Positions 5,426 to 5,908 of a stretch of DNA of 5,908 nt are shown in pieces. The stretch comes from Vulcanimicrobiota bacterium (GTDB lineage Bacteria > Eremiobacterota > Eremiobacteria > Baltobacterales > Baltobacteraceae). Location of the stretch: the NCBI GenBank assembly GCA_028287545.1, contig JAQBPL010000025.1:1-5908 (forward strand), given 5' to 3'. Below the pieces are notes generated by a model that did not search any database, was not told the origin of the DNA, and saw nothing but the letters and a program-made list of their open reading frames with translations. Position 1 is the first letter of the stretch, and the number at the start of each line of letters is the position of its first letter. Position numbers and translations under genes: made by a program.

Positions 5426-5892
5426 ACGCGACGCGCGCGCGCATGGGTGACACCGTCGAAGCCCTCGGCTACAAAGCCGACGTTCCGTCGCGGGTCAAGG
5501 ACGCGGTCAGCGACCGGGTCGAAACCGTGAAGGGCTCGATCGGCGACGCAGTCGGCGGCGTCGTCGACGGCGTGCAGAACGCGACCCAGCGGGTCGGCGA
5601 AGCGTTGGGCGGAGCGCAGCGCGTAGTCGGCGCCGACGCGCACGAGGTTCGCGCCGCAGCTCGTCGCGGGGCCGGCATCGCCGCCGAAAATCCGCTCGGC
5701 CTTGCGATCGGCGCCGCCGCGGTCGGATTCCTCGCCGGGCTCTTGGTTCCGGTGACCGACTACGAGCGCAGCACCATCGGGCCGATTCGCGACGACTTGC
5801 TTGAACGCGCGCAGCACGCCGGCGGGAACGCGCTGGAACACGGCAAGCAAGTCTTGGCCGACGCCGTAACGGGCACGCTGCGGAACGACTAG
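5389..5892 (+). CDS. DUF3618 family membrane protein
   Basis: 167 aa. Residues 6-40 (SEIRREIDATRARMGDTVEA, then LGYKADVPSRVKD) are a clear DUF3618 signature (PF12277), including the ADVPSR turn. Residues 40-95 form an amphipathic, Val/Gly/Asp-rich helical stretch, possibly a coiled coil (DAVSDRVETVKGSIGDAVGG). A membrane segment occupies about 101-121 (NPLGLAIGAAAVGFLAGLLV), followed by VTDYER and a polar helical tail 129-167. The molecular function of DUF3618 is not established; members are commonly encoded next to PF07332 proteins, as here. Start ATG 5389 is set by AAAGGAAG, giving a 37-nt overlap with the upstream gene and implying translational coupling. The stop at 5892 leaves only 16 nt to the window end, in which nothing is visible, so further operon members may follow. 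Confidence 0.88.
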   Translation: MGKDTSEIRREIDATRARMGDTVEALGYKADVPSRVKDAVSDRVETVKGSIGDAVGGVVDGVQNATQRVGEALGGAQRVVGADAHEVRAAARRGAGIAAENPLGLAIGAAAVGFLAGLLVPVTDYERSTIGPIRDDLLERAQHAGGNALEHGKQVLADAVTGTLRND

Positions 5893-5908
5893 CGCGAGGC
5901 GTCTACTG

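Overview
This is a GC-rich bacterial chromosomal segment with very strong G/C preference at third codon positions. That bias also creates long spurious open frames on the opposite strands. Nothing points to a plasmid, phage or mobile element. The phylum cannot be fixed from sequence alone. The DUF3618 and phage-holin-family proteins and the one-chain acyl-CoA carboxylase resemble versions I associate with Actinobacteria and with uncultured high-GC phyla such as Eremiobacterota; that is an impression, not a search result.

Layout: the left two thirds is read on the minus strand and the right third on the plus strand. Reading leftwards from about 4364 there is (i) a 104-aa membrane-anchored protein with DnaJ-type CxxCxGTG zinc motifs; (ii) a roughly 1078-aa single-chain biotin-dependent acyl-CoA carboxylase carrying biotin carboxylase, biotin carrier and carboxyltransferase on one polypeptide; (iii) a 183-aa secreted protein that may have a Mog1/PsbP-like fold; and (iv) possibly the first 20 codons of another gene leaving the window at base 1. 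Reading rightwards from 4522 is a compact, overlapping three-gene operon of small membrane proteins: a DUF883/YqjD-like helix-plus-TM protein with a Tyr/Gly/Ser-rich tail, a PF07332 (YqjE-like) two-TM protein, and a DUF3618 protein. The 157-bp gap 4365-4521 separates the divergent blocks and should hold both promoters.

The carboxylase would carry out ATP-dependent carboxylation of an acyl-CoA (acetyl, propionyl or longer chain; not decidable here) in two steps, BC charging biotin on Lys508 and CT transferring the carboxyl group. The three-gene operon matches the architecture of the E. coli yqjD-yqjE-yqjK type envelope cluster, linked in E. coli to stationary phase and ribosome-membrane association; the role here is inferred.

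The most notable feature is the carboxylase start. The conserved N-terminus (LFRLLIANRGE) lies in an open frame with no ATG, GTG or TTG in front of it. The only nearby ATG is one nucleotide out of frame and sits in the loop of a perfect 9-bp inverted repeat. Either a CTG start is used, or one base is missing from a C-run, or an unusual initiation or readthrough mechanism operates. A second GGTAC-N6-GTACC repeat lies in the divergent promoter region, so the two could be sites for one regulator.
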